This document shows, piece by piece, positions 24,951 through 34,050 of a stretch of 64,000 bases of DNA. The notes beneath the pieces were generated by a model. The model had not been told where the DNA came from, made no database searches, and was given only the letters and a program-made list of their open reading frames with translations. Within the stretch, counting starts at the first letter, position 1, and each line of letters starts with the position of its first letter. The DNA is from Methylomonas rosea (GTDB taxonomy: Bacteria > Pseudomonadota > Gammaproteobacteria > Methylococcales > Methylomonadaceae): contig NZ_JANIBL010000009.1 of the NCBI RefSeq assembly GCF_024505055.1, forward strand, positions 1-64,000, read 5' to 3'. A program made the translations under genes and the position numbers.

Positions 24951-25930
24951 ATCTGGGTTTGGAGTATCCCTGGGTCTTGGCGGGTTTATTGCTCTGTTTG
25001 TTGCCGATATTTAGGCTGGGAGCGGTTGCCAATCCCTATCCCTGGCAGGCTATCCTGCCGCCCGATCCTTTATCGCAAGCCATAAGCGGTTTGATTCGCT
25101 TGCTCGGCGTGCTGGCGATAGGCGGCTTAACCCTGGGTCTGGCCGGCGCGTATTTGCAAGAACAACAAGTCGAGCGCATCGGCCATGGTGCGCATATCGT
25201 CATGCTGTTGGATCGCAGTAACAGCATGGACAACACCTTCGCCGGCAAGGCGCCGGATGCTCAGGGCGAGGAATCCAAAGCCAATGCTGCTCGCCGCCTA
25301 TTAAATCAGTTTGTCGATCACCGCCAGCATGATCTGATCGGTGTCGCCGAATACAGCACGTCGCCGCTATTCGTGCTGCCGCTCACCGAAAATAAAGCCG
25401 CCATTCATGCCGCGATAGACGCCACCGCCTTGCCGGCCTTGGCCTATACCAACGTCAGCAAGGGCTTGAGCATGGCTTTGGAGTTCTTCGATAGCCGGCC
25501 GGTGACCGGTTCGCGCATCGTGTTGTTGGTGTCGGACGGCGCGGCGGTGATCGATCCCGACAGCGAAGCCGCGTTGCGCGAGTTGTTCAAACAACGCCAA
25601 GTCAGTTTGTATTGGGTGTTTCTCCGCACCGCCAATAGCCCCGGTCTGTTCGAAATCCCGGACGATCCGCGCGACGACAATGCCCAGGCCATGCCGGAGC
25701 GTTATCTACATCTGTTTTTCAACAGTCTGCATATTCCCTACAAAGCCTACGAAGCCGAAACGCCCGGCGCGCTGCAACAGGCGGTAGACGACATCAACCG
25801 CCTGGAAAACCGGCCCTTGCATTATTTCGAACGGATTCCCAAACAGGATTTATCGACGCGCTGTTATGCCTTTGCGGCTGTCATGTTGCTGTTATTGCTG
25901 GGCGTGAAACTCTGCGAGGCCAGACCGTGA
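24947..25930 (+). CDS. mxaC: MxaC, membrane von Willebrand A protein
   Basis: A 327-residue inner-membrane protein with spans near residues 9-25, 50-70 and at the C-terminus (about 302-320). It has a periplasmic vWA domain whose metal-ion site DRSNS is at 89-93. It belongs to the BatA-like vWA proteins that work with MoxR ATPases in maturation of periplasmic metalloenzymes. It starts at ATG 24947, sharing ATGA with the mxaA stop. Its stop in turn overlaps the GTG start of mxaK, so mxaS-A-C-K form one coupled block. Confidence 0.92.
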   Translation: MNLGLEYPWVLAGLLLCLLPIFRLGAVANPYPWQAILPPDPLSQAISGLIRLLGVLAIGGLTLGLAGAYLQEQQVERIGHGAHIVMLLDRSNSMDNTFAGKAPDAQGEESKANAARRLLNQFVDHRQHDLIGVAEYSTSPLFVLPLTENKAAIHAAIDATALPALAYTNVSKGLSMALEFFDSRPVTGSRIVLLVSDGAAVIDPDSEAALRELFKQRQVSLYWVFLRTANSPGLFEIPDDPRDDNAQAMPERYLHLFFNSLHIPYKAYEAETPGALQQAVDDINRLENRPLHYFERIPKQDLSTRCYAFAAVMLLLLLGVKLCEARP

Positions 25931-26490
25931 TCCGCAAACTAAAACATTGGCTGCTATGGGCCACATTGGCGATAGCCTTATTGGTGACACTGACGCAATT
26001 GCTGCAACTGTATGGGCTTGCCGGTCAAAATCGGTTGATCGGCCAATTGCTGGCCGGCAAGGATGTTAGTGGCGACGATTTAGCGACTTCGGCCCCGGAA
26101 GTGCGCATGGCTAGGGCGGTATATTTAAGCCAACACCAGCGCTATGACGAAGCCTTGGCGACGCTGAACCTGTTATTGCAGCAATCCGGATCCGTGGCTC
26201 AGGCGCAAACCCGTTATAACCTAGGCAATCTGTATCTGCGGCAAGCCATGGAAAAAGCCCAGGCCGGCAATATCAACGAAGCGATGCCCCTGCTCGGTCT
26301 GGTCAAGCAAGCCTATCGAGAAGCCTTGACGTTGGACAGTGACTTCTGGGACGCCAAGTACAATTTGGAAGTGGCGATGCGGCTGTTGCCGGAGATGGAC
26401 AGAATCACTAGCGGCGACGGGCAGGACGATCTGAATCAAAAGACCCAACTGTGGACCACCTTGCCGGGCTTCCCGCGTGGCTTGCCTTAA
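25927..26490 (+). CDS. mxaK: MxaK, TPR-like methanol dehydrogenase maturation protein
   Basis: A 187-residue protein with one N-terminal membrane anchor (about 8-28) and a periplasmic helical region resembling tetratricopeptide repeats (QAQTRYNLGNLYLRQ and later DAKYNLEVAMRLL). MxaK is one of the calcium-insertion factors. The start is GTG 25927, within GTGA that includes the mxaC stop. It is followed by a 108-base gap with an inverted repeat before mxaL. Confidence 0.9.
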   Translation: MIRKLKHWLLWATLAIALLVTLTQLLQLYGLAGQNRLIGQLLAGKDVSGDDLATSAPEVRMARAVYLSQHQRYDEALATLNLLLQQSGSVAQAQTRYNLGNLYLRQAMEKAQAGNINEAMPLLGLVKQAYREALTLDSDFWDAKYNLEVAMRLLPEMDRITSGDGQDDLNQKTQLWTTLPGFPRGLP

Positions 26491-26497
26491 CACCGTG

Positions 26498-26564
26498 GTA
26501 GGGTCGAATTTATTCGACCGAAGACTTCGACACAAGCCAACAGGCCGAATGAATTCGGCCCTAC
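26498..26564. repeat. 22-bp imperfect inverted repeat between mxaK and mxaL
   Basis: GTAGGGTCGAATTTATTCGACC (26498-26519, each arm itself palindromic) pairs with 26543-26564, which reads inverted with three mismatches. It looks like a small inserted mobile repeat (MITE-like) within the operon, not a terminator, because no T-run follows. Confidence 0.65.
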
Positions 26565-26598
26565 AAGCGCCATTCTCCCGGACCTACGAGCTCCCTAA

Positions 26599-27531
26599 AT
26601 GACCATCACCCCCAATCTGAGGGATTACCGTTTCTGGCTGCTGGCGGCGGCGCTGCTGATCTTGTCGGCGGTGTTTTTCCATCCGCAAACCAGCGCGCAA
26701 GCGTCACTATATCGGCTGACATTCATTGTCGATATTACCCGCAGTATGAACACCGAGGATTACCAACTGGATCAGCAGCCGCTCGGCCGCTTGCAGTTTG
26801 TCAAACAGGCGCTGCGGCGGGAATTGCTGAAACTGCCTTGCGGGTCGCAAGTGGGCTTGGGCGTGTTCACCGAACGCCGTTCGACGCTGTTGTTCGAACC
26901 GATAGAAGTCTGCTCGGGTTTTGCCGAGATAGACGCGGCGATTGCGGCGCTGGACTGGCGCATGGCCTGGGCCGCCGATAGCCGCATCGCCAGCGGCTTA
27001 TTAAGTACGCTGGAGATGTTGAAAGACAAAGACCAGACCCTGGTGTTTTTCAGCGACGGTCAGGAAGCGCCGCCGCCCAATCCGCGCTATAAGCTCGACC
27101 TGTCGGCAGTCAAGGATCAGGTAAAGGGAGTCATCGTCGGCGTCGGCGGCGAGCAACTGTCGCCTATCCCCAAGTTCGATGCTAAAGGCCAACGCCAGGG
27201 TTTTTATAAACCCGAAGATGTCCCACACCGCTCGTCCTTTGGCGAATCCGACTTGAATCCCGAAAAAATCCAGGGCTACAACGCCCGTAACGCGCCGTTC
27301 GGCAGCGACGCGGCGACCGGCGACGAACATATGAGCCGGCTGCACGAAAGCTATCTGCGCCAGCTGGCCGCCGAGAGCGGTTTGCAGTATCGGCGCTTGA
27401 CCGATACCGACAGTCTCGATAATGCGCTGCAACAAGCCGAGTTCGCCAAGCCCGGTATACAAAATATCGATAGCAGTTGGCGATTTGCCGGCTTGGCTTT
27501 GCTGCTGTTGGCGGCCATCTACATCAGATAA
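26599..27531 (+). CDS. mxaL: MxaL, von Willebrand A protein for calcium insertion
   Basis: A 310-residue BatB-like inner-membrane protein. The first span is at about 12-28, followed by a periplasmic vWA domain with metal site DITRS (45-49, Thr in place of the usual first Ser). A C-terminal span is at about 295-308. It acts with MxaA and MxaK to load calcium into methanol dehydrogenase. It is the last mxa gene on this strand. Its stop lies one base from the stop of the convergent EAL-domain gene, so the two transcripts must overlap unless terminated inside coding sequence. Confidence 0.91.
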   Translation: MTITPNLRDYRFWLLAAALLILSAVFFHPQTSAQASLYRLTFIVDITRSMNTEDYQLDQQPLGRLQFVKQALRRELLKLPCGSQVGLGVFTERRSTLLFEPIEVCSGFAEIDAAIAALDWRMAWAADSRIASGLLSTLEMLKDKDQTLVFFSDGQEAPPPNPRYKLDLSAVKDQVKGVIVGVGGEQLSPIPKFDAKGQRQGFYKPEDVPHRSSFGESDLNPEKIQGYNARNAPFGSDAATGDEHMSRLHESYLRQLAAESGLQYRRLTDTDSLDNALQQAEFAKPGIQNIDSSWRFAGLALLLLAAIYIR

Positions 27532-27532
27532 A

Positions 27533-28705
27533 TCAATCGCCGGCGACGGTGTCCACCAACAAAATCCGCTCGCTATCCAGGCGTAAAGACAGGGTTTTAC
27601 AGAGCAAACTGGTCTCAAAATCCATGTAACGCTCAGACGTAACGATGCGGCCGCGATCATCGCAGTTTTCCAGCGCCAGCAATTGAAAGAAATACGGGCG
27701 CCAAGACCAGTTAAAGCCGATTTTGCGCGGATCGGTAAACCATTGGTTTTCCTTGAAATTAAAGTCCGGCGAAATCTGGTCGCCCTGGTTGTTGCACAGA
27801 TAAAAACGAATCACGCCGCTATCGGTAAAGTTCCAGCTGACCAGTTCGTTCAGGTTGAAATCGTCCTGCAAGGTTTCGGCCAGCTTGTAAATCAGGGTTT
27901 TGGTGGTGTTGATGGCGCTGACTTTCTTTTGCACCTTGGCCAGAGTATTTTTCAAAAACTTACTGCGTAACGAAGCAATATGCTGTTCGTACAGCTCAGC
28001 CGGCTGAAAATCAGCTTCGGCTTTGGCAAACAAAAAACCCTGCATGAATTGCGCGCCGCAGTTCAAACTGAATAAAAACGCTTCGTCTGACTCTACGCCT
28101 TCGCAAATAATCCGGCAGCCGGTGCGTTTCCCCAAGCGCGAAATCATATGAATGATATCGCCGGCGATTCCACCCTTGGTCGCCAGCTTGAACAGCCGCA
28201 TGTCGATTTTGATGATGTCGGGCTGAATGGCGATCACCCGTTCCAGCTGCGAGGAGCCGGCGCCGAAATCGCCGATAGCCACGCTCAAGCCGTGTTTGCG
28301 GTAGCGCTGCACGATTTGTTTTAACTTTTGCGGATCGACATGCGCGTTGGAAATTTCCACGATGATGCGCCGCCTGTCGATGTTCAGCTCGTCCAACATC
28401 CGTAGTGTGGGCAGGGTGCTCAACTGGCGCAGATTTTCTATCCAGGCCGCGGAAATATTCAGCGCCAGATAGCTTTGCGTATCGGCTAATGCCGAGAACT
28501 TTTCCAGGGCTTGCCACCGCACCTGCCTGTCCAGTTCTATACGGGTTTTGGCATCGACATCGGCCGAAGAGAATAGGGCGCCGGCGGAAACGACTTTGCC
28601 TTTGCCGTCGTATTGGCGGGCCAGGGCTTCGTAGCCGACGATTTTGCCGCTAGCCACCGAAATGATGGGTTGAAAGTATGGAAATAACTGTGTTTTAGCT
28701 TGCAT
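27533..28705 (-). CDS. EAL-domain protein with YkuI_C-like sensor, degenerate active site
   Basis: A 390-residue cytoplasmic protein. The EAL domain spans about 8-245, and the C-terminus (about 255-385) resembles the PAS-like YkuI_C domain. Active-site residues are mostly kept: E26 in EAL, N83, E117, K166, E202 and Q222. The metal-binding DDFG motif reads GDFG (G145-D146), so the first Asp is lost and phosphodiesterase activity is doubtful; it may bind cyclic di-GMP as a receptor. ATG 28705 is chosen for its AAGGGA ribosome site. It follows nasA by 19 bases and is the last gene of the nitrate operon. Confidence 0.87.
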   Translation of the reverse strand: MQAKTQLFPYFQPIISVASGKIVGYEALARQYDGKGKVVSAGALFSSADVDAKTRIELDRQVRWQALEKFSALADTQSYLALNISAAWIENLRQLSTLPTLRMLDELNIDRRRIIVEISNAHVDPQKLKQIVQRYRKHGLSVAIGDFGAGSSQLERVIAIQPDIIKIDMRLFKLATKGGIAGDIIHMISRLGKRTGCRIICEGVESDEAFLFSLNCGAQFMQGFLFAKAEADFQPAELYEQHIASLRSKFLKNTLAKVQKKVSAINTTKTLIYKLAETLQDDFNLNELVSWNFTDSGVIRFYLCNNQGDQISPDFNFKENQWFTDPRKIGFNWSWRPYFFQLLALENCDDRGRIVTSERYMDFETSLLCKTLSLRLDSERILLVDTVAGD

Positions 28706-28724
28706 CGTCCCTTGGGCTATCAAT

Positions 28725-31403
28725 TTAACTGGGTTTGGGTAAAAACTCCTTCAGCTCCGCGACACAGGAACCGCAACCGCTGCCGGCGCTTAAACAGGCG
28801 CTGATGCCGGCGACGCTTTGGATTTGCTGGGCTTGCACCGCGTGTCTGATGGTTTTTTCGCCGACATTGAAACACGAACAGACGATTCGGCCAATATCGG
28901 CTTCACCTTTCGGCGGCTGGCCGCTCAGCAAACTCAAGCGCTCGGCTCTGCTTAGCTCTTTTTTTCCAAATAAACTGCCCAGCCAGCCCGGCTCCGGCAA
29001 TTCGCAATCCGGGCCGATCAACAGGCAGGCTTGCAATTCGTGGTCCGGTAAATAAGCTGTGCGGTAATGGCCCGCTTGCTGATCGCTGTACTCCAGCCAG
29101 CAGTGGTCGTCTTCACGATGCTCGACGGCGGCGAGTAGATTGCGGCTCCATGCCCGCCAGTCTTTTCCGCGCTCGGTAGAAGCCAATTCGTAGCGAAAGT
29201 AGCGGTCGCCGCGCACGCTGACCTGATACTCGGCACCGGTGATTTGCAAGGGGCGACGCGACAAAATTGTGGCATACCATTGTGCCGGCCACGCTTTGAT
29301 TTTCACCGGCGTTTGCTTGCTCTCCGGTTGCCCGGACTGCGGATCGACCACCGGATTGACCAGGGCGCCCATGCGGCCGTGACTGCTGAGTTGTGCGGTC
29401 CAGTGCATAGGCACGAACAGACTGCCCATTTGCTGACCGGAATTGAGCTCGACGCGCGCCAGCATACTGCCCCAAAGGCTTTGCACCTGCGCCAGACTGC
29501 GCGCGGCTAAACCTAAGCGTTCGGCATCGGCGGGGTGTATCTCCACGAAGGGTTCCGGGCGATGCGCGTTCAATTTGGCGGCAAGGCTGGTGCGGGTCAT
29601 CGTGTGCCATTGGTCGCGCAAGCGGCCGGTATTCAGCGTAAACGGATAATCTGTATCCGGCGCATTCACCGGCGGACGCGGGATAATCGGGATGAAGCGG
29701 GCTTTACGATTGGCGGTGAAATATTGGCCGTCCGCGAACATTCTGGCCGTACCCGCGGTTTGCTGGTTTGTGACCGGCCACTGCACCGGTTGCAGTGCGT
29801 TATAGCTTGGCCCATCCAACTCGGCAAAGGCCGATAAATTGAAATCGCGTTGCTGATGCTCGGCATCGTTTTCGAAGGCCGACAGCGCGGCATGTTCGCG
29901 AAATACATCGGCACTGGATTGGTAATTAAAAGCGTCCTTAAACCCCATCCTTTGCCCGACTTGGCTGATGATCCACCAATCGTGTTTGGCCTCGCCGGAT
30001 GCCGGAAATAAGGGACGTTGCCGGGAAATACGTCGTTCCAGATTAGTCACGGTGCCGTCTTTCTCGCTCCAGCCGGTGGCCGGCAACAGCACATGCGCCA
30101 GTTGGCTGGTATCGGTATTGGCGATGCAATCGGAAACCACCACCAGCTCGCAGTGCTGCAAGGCGCGTTTGACCTTGTCGGCATCCGGCATCGATACCAC
30201 CGGATTAGTGGCCATGATCCACACCGCCTTGATTTGGCCGGCGGCGATGGCGTCGAACATGGCCACGGCTTTTAAGCCTTGTTTGTCGGCAATATTCGCG
30301 CTGCCCCAAAAACGGCCGACTCTATCGACGTGTTCCGGATTTTCCAGGTCCATGTGTGCGGCCAGTGTGTTCGCCAAACCGCCCACTTCCCGGCCACCCA
30401 TCGCGTTGGGTTGGCCGGTGAAGGAAAAAGGCCCCATGCCGGGCTTGCCGATCCGGCCGGTAGCCAGGTGACAATTGATGATCGCATTGCATTTATCCGA
30501 GCCGGAGCTGGATTGATTGATGCCTTGCGAATAAACGGTGACGGTTTTTTCCGTGCTGGCAAACCAGTCGAACAGCGTGCTGACTGCTTCGGTAGTCAAG
30601 CCGCAGCCGGCGGCGACTTGTTCGATGCTGCCGGCGGTTGTCATCGCTTCGCTTAACGCCAGTTCGAAACCATCGGTATGCGTATCGACATAAGTTCGAT
30701 CAATCCGGCTGTTTTGCTGTAAATAAGTCAGAATGCCGTTGAACAATAGCCCGTCCATGCCTGGCTTGACCGGCAGGTGTAAATCGGCAATGTCACAACT
30801 GGCGGTGGCGCGCGGATCGATCACCACGATTTTTAAATTCGGATTGTTTTCCTTGGCCTTGCGGATGCGCTGGAAGGCAATCGGATGGCACCAGGCGGCA
30901 TTGGACCCGACCAGTAAAATCAATTCGGCCAGTTCCAGGTCTTCGTAATTGCAGGGCACGGTGTCGGCGCCGAAGGCCCGCTTGTATCCAACTACCGCCG
31001 ACGACATGCACAAGCGGGAATTGGTGTCGATATTTGCAGTGCCGATGAAGCCTTTCATCAGCTTGTTGGCGACATAGTAATCCTCGGTCAGCAATTGGCC
31101 CGAGACATAAAATGCCACGGCTTCCGGTCCGTGTTGCGCGATAATTGCGTTAAAGCGTTCTGCGACATGGTTCAGCGCGCTATCCCAATTCACACGTTGG
31201 CCGTGGATGCTGGGGTACAGTAGGCGGTTTTCCAGAGACACGGTGTCGCCCAGCGTCGCGCCTTTTGAGCAAAGTTTGCCGAAATTGGCCGGGTGATTGC
31301 TGTCGCCCTTGATGCTGACACGGTGCGCCGAGCGGTCTTCAACCGTGGCTTCGATGCCGCAGCCGACGCCGCAATAAGGACAAGTGGTTTTGATGGTGTT
31401 CAT
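28725..31403 (-). CDS. nasA: NasA, assimilatory nitrate reductase catalytic subunit
   Basis: An 892-residue cytoplasmic molybdopterin enzyme reducing nitrate to nitrite. The N-terminal [4Fe-4S] cluster ligands are C8, C11, C15 and C45 (CPYCGVGC ... KLCSKG). Bis-MGD-binding domains follow, with the molybdopterin dinucleotide-binding domain after about residue 590 (NTGRLRDQWHTMTR). A C-terminal BFD-like [2Fe-2S] domain (IVCSCFNVGE ... GSGCGSC, about 835-885) is typical of Klebsiella-type NasA. There is no Tat signal, consistent with assimilation. Electrons likely come from the FAD protein encoded 12 bases upstream. Confidence 0.96.
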   Translation of the reverse strand: MNTIKTTCPYCGVGCGIEATVEDRSAHRVSIKGDSNHPANFGKLCSKGATLGDTVSLENRLLYPSIHGQRVNWDSALNHVAERFNAIIAQHGPEAVAFYVSGQLLTEDYYVANKLMKGFIGTANIDTNSRLCMSSAVVGYKRAFGADTVPCNYEDLELAELILLVGSNAAWCHPIAFQRIRKAKENNPNLKIVVIDPRATASCDIADLHLPVKPGMDGLLFNGILTYLQQNSRIDRTYVDTHTDGFELALSEAMTTAGSIEQVAAGCGLTTEAVSTLFDWFASTEKTVTVYSQGINQSSSGSDKCNAIINCHLATGRIGKPGMGPFSFTGQPNAMGGREVGGLANTLAAHMDLENPEHVDRVGRFWGSANIADKQGLKAVAMFDAIAAGQIKAVWIMATNPVVSMPDADKVKRALQHCELVVVSDCIANTDTSQLAHVLLPATGWSEKDGTVTNLERRISRQRPLFPASGEAKHDWWIISQVGQRMGFKDAFNYQSSADVFREHAALSAFENDAEHQQRDFNLSAFAELDGPSYNALQPVQWPVTNQQTAGTARMFADGQYFTANRKARFIPIIPRPPVNAPDTDYPFTLNTGRLRDQWHTMTRTSLAAKLNAHRPEPFVEIHPADAERLGLAARSLAQVQSLWGSMLARVELNSGQQMGSLFVPMHWTAQLSSHGRMGALVNPVVDPQSGQPESKQTPVKIKAWPAQWYATILSRRPLQITGAEYQVSVRGDRYFRYELASTERGKDWRAWSRNLLAAVEHREDDHCWLEYSDQQAGHYRTAYLPDHELQACLLIGPDCELPEPGWLGSLFGKKELSRAERLSLLSGQPPKGEADIGRIVCSCFNVGEKTIRHAVQAQQIQSVAGISACLSAGSGCGSCVAELKEFLPKPS

Positions 31404-31415
31404 GTGTCGATGAAT

Positions 31416-32639
31416 TTAAGCCGCGCGTGCTAACGGGATTCGGCCGAACATCAAGCGGTCGCGGATCGCCGCAATCGGCGTGCTCTCTTTAACCAAATTC
31501 AGATACCAGGCGCTGTCGCTGGTGTCGCCGTATAAAATAACGCCGACGACGATGTCGCCGCGCAGCACGATTTTTTTATAGATGCCCAGCCCATGATCGA
31601 TCAGCTGCAAAATCTGGCATTCGCTGTCGCCTTCGAAATCGCCTACCGAAAATAAGTCGATGCCGGTCACTTTCAACATCGTCGCGGATGACAAGGTTTT
31701 AAATTGGCTGTCGGCCTGGCCCGCCAGTTGTTGCGCGCAGACTTTGGCTTGTTCGTAGACCGGCGCGACCAAACCGAACAATTCGCCCCGGTGTTGCACG
31801 CATTCGCCGACTGAGAATATCGCCGGGTCGCTAGTGCGCATGCGGTCGTCCACTACGATGCCGTGCTGGCAATCCAGACCAATGCGTTTAGCCAGACTGA
31901 TATTGGGCTTGATACCGGTGGACATAATCAGCATGTCGGCCGGTAAAACCTGGCCGTTACTCAGTTCTACCGCGCTGATATGCCGATCCCTGCTGTCTAT
32001 GCGTTGGATAGTGGTGCCGAGATGAAACTGAATGCCTTTATCCGCCAATTGCCGCTGTAAAAACGCCGCAGCCTTGTGGTCCAATTGCCGGTTCAGCAAA
32101 TGGTCGGCGCGATTGATCACGCTGACTTGCATACCGCGCTGCAATAAGCCGTTGGCGGCTTCGAGACCCAGTAAGCCGCCGCCCAGAATCACCGCATGGC
32201 GTTTGCTGGCGGCTTTTTTTATCATGGTCTCGACGTCGGCGATGTCTCTAAAGCCCAATACGCCCTCGACGTCACGGCCCGGTATATCCAGCATCAGCGG
32301 CAAGGAGCCGGTGGCGATCAACAGTTTGTCGTAAAACGCACAGGTGCCGTCGTGGGCAATCACGCAACGGCGTTCGCGATCTACATCGACAACCGCTTTG
32401 TCCGGTCCGCAATACAAGGTCACCCGATTTTTCAGATACCAGTCAAAATCGTGAATCATGATGTCGGCAACGCTTTTGGCGCCGAACAATACCGGCGTCA
32501 GCATGATCCGATTGTAATTGCCGTGCGGTTCGGCGCCGAACACGGTGATGTCGTAGCGGTCCGGCGCGGTTTGAATCAATTCGTCAACGGTGCGCATGCC
32601 GGCCATGCCGTTGCCTATCACTACCAGTTTGAGTTTCAT
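31416..32639 (-). CDS. nasC: FAD/NAD(P)H-dependent electron-transfer subunit of nitrate reductase (NasC type)
   Basis: A 407-residue flavoprotein with two Rossmann folds: the FAD-binding VVIGNGMAGMR at residues 5-15 and the NAD(P)H-binding VILGGGLLGLEAANGL at about 145-160. It closely resembles the N-terminal part of NirB-type nitrite reductases, but stops before any sirohaem domain. Its size matches the Klebsiella NasC subunit that passes electrons from NADH to NasA; other species use the symbol nasB. Start ATG 32639 (MKLKLVVIG) is chosen because the upstream 35 residues do not fit the family. The ribosome site is poor. Confidence 0.9.
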   Translation of the reverse strand: MKLKLVVIGNGMAGMRTVDELIQTAPDRYDITVFGAEPHGNYNRIMLTPVLFGAKSVADIMIHDFDWYLKNRVTLYCGPDKAVVDVDRERRCVIAHDGTCAFYDKLLIATGSLPLMLDIPGRDVEGVLGFRDIADVETMIKKAASKRHAVILGGGLLGLEAANGLLQRGMQVSVINRADHLLNRQLDHKAAAFLQRQLADKGIQFHLGTTIQRIDSRDRHISAVELSNGQVLPADMLIMSTGIKPNISLAKRIGLDCQHGIVVDDRMRTSDPAIFSVGECVQHRGELFGLVAPVYEQAKVCAQQLAGQADSQFKTLSSATMLKVTGIDLFSVGDFEGDSECQILQLIDHGLGIYKKIVLRGDIVVGVILYGDTSDSAWYLNLVKESTPIAAIRDRLMFGRIPLARAA

Positions 32640-32716
32640 GATGTTGTCGGTGGTTTTTGCGAAGATCGGTGGGAAATCAGACGCAAACTGTTCAAAACAG
32701 TTTGCGTCGCTGTTGC

Positions 32717-34018
32717 CTAGAAGCTGACGTTGCCTTGCATCCAAATCACTTGGGTGTCGGGGAACGCCGGGCTATCGCTATTAAAGTTCGCGTACTTGGC
32801 CAACAGTGAGTAGTGTTTGCCAAATTTCTTCACGGCCTGGAAATCCCATTCCTTACCGTATTCTATTTTGCCGGTATCGTCTTTAAAGTCGTGGTAGACG
32901 CCGGTAATGATCAAGCTGTCATTCATCGCTTTGTAGCTGGCGGTGGCGAATACGTCGCGGATACCATTAGCCGGCGTGGTTAGAAATAAATCGGCCCAAC
33001 CCTGGAAAGCGTGATTGGTGCCCAACGGGGTTTGAAAAGCCTTGCCGGCGCCGTAGCCATTTAGCTGCTCCACGGCACCTGATACGGTCAGATTGTAAGC
33101 ACTGGCCCCGGCCATCAGGTTTATGCGGTCAGCCTGATAGTGGTTGGGGTTGTCTCCGTAGTCCGATTGTTTGCTCCATTCGGCGGTGTAGATGGCGTTT
33201 ACAGTGTCAAAAAACTGCGGCGATTTGCCGTCGAAGCGCAGACCGTAAGTTTGCGAGGAGTTAGCGTAGTTAGCGCGTTCGCGGTAATCCAGCCAATATC
33301 CGTAACCGATTAGGTTACCCCAGTCATTGATCTTGTAATTCAGATTTAAGAATGGAGCGTTTATTGAATGAGTTTCGCCGAATATGTTTTGGATGTGGTC
33401 GATATAGCCGACGTTTGCCGTCAGCCCGAACAAGGTCTGATTATTGTGGGTGATAAGAATCGAATCATAGGTCATTTCCATCTGCCGCCAGCCGACGTTG
33501 CCGATGAAGCGGTCGTCGTCCAGTTTGATGCGTTGCCGGCCGACTTTAATTAGGGTATCGGCAATCCCTTTGTAGCTTAACCAGAATTGATTAAGCTCGT
33601 TGCGCGACGGATCGGCAATCACGGCATAGTTACGGTCGCGGTTAGTGGTAGTGCCGCCGCGGTCGTAGTCGGCTTGTGCCGCATAGAGGCCTTCGTATTC
33701 CGCGTAACCTTGAAAATCATGGAAAACCGGGGTCAGGAAACCCAGCCGCAGACGCACAGTATTGGCGTTGGCGGTTTCCAGTGGTTGGCCGCCCAGGTTA
33801 GCGGGTTTGCGGGCTAAGGCGACGTTGGCGTCCTTATCCACATTCTCCCAGCGGTAGTTCAAATCCATTTTTACCGCGCCGTTGCTGCCGTAATGGTAGA
33901 AATTTAGCGCATCTTCCACCTCTTTGGTGATGTCGGCGGCGGCAGGCAGGCTGGCGAAGGTCAGCGATAATAGCGTTGCCGGCAACTTGCCGGATGGACG
34001 TTTGAGTTTTTGCGGCAT
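32717..34018 (-). CDS. outer-membrane beta-barrel porin (alginate-export/nitrate-porin type)
   Basis: A 433-residue outer-membrane protein. A signal peptide ends near residue 28 (LPAAADI). The rest alternates aromatic and polar residues in short strands and ends in Phe (QGNVSF), as expected for a barrel. It resembles alginate_exp-type porins. It lies inside the nitrate operon, between the ABC ATPase gene and nasC, so passage of nitrate or nitrite through the outer membrane is inferred. Klebsiella nas operons lack such a gene. Confidence 0.85.
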   Translation of the reverse strand: MPQKLKRPSGKLPATLLSLTFASLPAAADITKEVEDALNFYHYGSNGAVKMDLNYRWENVDKDANVALARKPANLGGQPLETANANTVRLRLGFLTPVFHDFQGYAEYEGLYAAQADYDRGGTTTNRDRNYAVIADPSRNELNQFWLSYKGIADTLIKVGRQRIKLDDDRFIGNVGWRQMEMTYDSILITHNNQTLFGLTANVGYIDHIQNIFGETHSINAPFLNLNYKINDWGNLIGYGYWLDYRERANYANSSQTYGLRFDGKSPQFFDTVNAIYTAEWSKQSDYGDNPNHYQADRINLMAGASAYNLTVSGAVEQLNGYGAGKAFQTPLGTNHAFQGWADLFLTTPANGIRDVFATASYKAMNDSLIITGVYHDFKDDTGKIEYGKEWDFQAVKKFGKHYSLLAKYANFNSDSPAFPDTQVIWMQGNVSF

Positions 34019-34050
34019 AAGGCCCCCCTAGGGAAATAAGCGGTTTTAAA

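Noticed and set aside
31416-32639. Calling the flavoprotein a nitrite reductase large subunit
   Set aside because: It matches only the FAD/NAD part and ends before the ferredoxin-like and sirohaem regions, so it is an electron-transfer subunit.
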